A stretch of 64,000 nucleotides of DNA from assembly GCA_905221605.1 (NCBI GenBank), contig CAJNDS010002801.1, positions 684,001-748,000 of the forward strand, in the 5' to 3' direction. The notes below the pieces were generated by a model. It had not been told where the DNA came from and searched no databases. It saw nothing but the letters and a program-made list of their open reading frames with translations. Below, piece by piece: positions 63,442 through 64,000 of the stretch (positions are counted from its first letter, which is position 1; each line of letters begins with the position of its first letter). The DNA is from Symbiodinium natans. Taxonomy: Eukaryota; Sar; Dinophyceae; Suessiales; Symbiodiniaceae. The position numbers were made by a program, and so were the translations under genes.

Positions 63442-63794
63442 CTGCGGCGGGCAAGCGCCTCGGGAGGAGCGGAAAAAGCTCCAAGGGTCTTGGGTTAAAC
63501 CCTAGACCCTCGACACTAGACCCTAAACCATAAACCCAAAACCCTCAACCCTAAAGCCTAAACCCTCAAGACCCTAAACCCCAAACCGCAAACCCTAAAC
63601 CCCAACCCCTAGACCCCAAACCCCAACCCTAAACCCTAAAGGGCTTGAGGCTTTCTTGGGGGCTCCAGTCGGGGTTTAAGTTTTAGGGGTTTGGGTTCGC
63701 CCAGGCAGTAACCTTTCAGGCCGAAAGCACAAAGCCGGGCTGAACTCAAAACCGTAAACCCTAAACCCTAAACCCTAAACCCCAAACCCTAAAC

Positions 63795-63860
63795 CCTAAA
63801 CCCTAAACCCTAAACTGCTGGTGTGCTCACGTTTTTCCAGGAAGAGAGAGAAGTACATGT
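63795..63860 (-). CDS. Possible exon near the window end, DMYFSLFLEK
   Basis: On the minus strand CTTCACAG precedes a short open stretch ending before GTGAGCACAC, a good GT donor. It could be an upstream exon of the large gene. No join was tested. Confidence 0.3.
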
Positions 63861-64000
63861 CGCTGTGAAGCGGTCCAAGCCCGGTGAAGGGCAAAACGAG
63901 GCCCGTGAAGGGCAAAGAAGCACATGGCCCGGAGTGGGCACGCAACACAGTTTTTACATGTACAAGGCATCGCAGGTATAGCACCTGAACGAGTAAGGCC

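Noticed and set aside
361-63820. Chromosome-end telomere
   Set aside because: TTTAGGG arrays are short, occur in both orientations throughout, and are interleaved with exons and complete transposons. None reaches a window end as a long pure array.

Overview
The window looks like dinoflagellate nuclear DNA (Symbiodiniaceae or a relative). The signs are: pervasive TTTAGGG/CCCTAAA repeats on both strands; tiny GC3-rich exons bounded by GT, GC or GA donors and AG|G acceptors; two Ty1/copia elements of the large dinoflagellate type; and a word resembling the 3' end of the dinoflagellate spliced leader in one LTR. It is a scaffold, with a 100-N gap at 12518-12617.

Layout. (1) 1-12.4 kb: exon-like islands of a plus-strand gene (428-500, 1111-1230, 1448-1557, 12306-12395) with an R-x-W-C-x-A-E-L motif. 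A complete copia element on the minus strand (1714-12282) sits in the intron between the last two. (2) 12.6-17 kb: an AT-rich coding-looking piece beside the gap, heptamer blocks, and a 160-codon unidentified minus-strand ORF at 16200-16682. (3) About 17-63.5 kb: a very long, finely divided minus-strand gene. More than 30 islands of 26-99 bp encode consistent peptide on this strand. At 29 junctions, splicing with GT/GC/GA donors and AG acceptors keeps one frame. The conceptual product has a SPRY-like end, an acidic Ala/Glu/Lys stretch, two further conserved blocks and a Gly/Arg/Tyr-rich tail. From memory it resembles dinoflagellate hnRNP U-like SPRY proteins. The introns hold most of the heptamer repeats, several small foldback elements, an inverted 21-bp minisatellite and a second complete copia element (32644-42571, plus strand, antisense to the gene).

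Both retroelements have 5-bp target duplications inside heptamer sequence, near-identical LTR pairs (one mismatch each), the same primer-binding site matching the anticodon arm of a methionine tRNA, and a GGGGGAG purine tract at the 3' LTR. Both polyproteins carry more than Gag-PR-IN-RT-RNaseH. A C5-methyltransferase-like region lies between protease and integrase, and a domain with an HxD...H...R pattern like 2-oxoglutarate/Fe(II) dioxygenases lies between integrase and reverse transcriptase. Hydrophobic segments follow RNase H. Element 1 (3280 codons from ATG) is one open frame; element 2 is split by one frame change before its RT.

Family identities rest on motif reading and memory, without database searches. 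Exon edges were chosen by eye from splice signals and frame, so individual edges may shift by a few bases.
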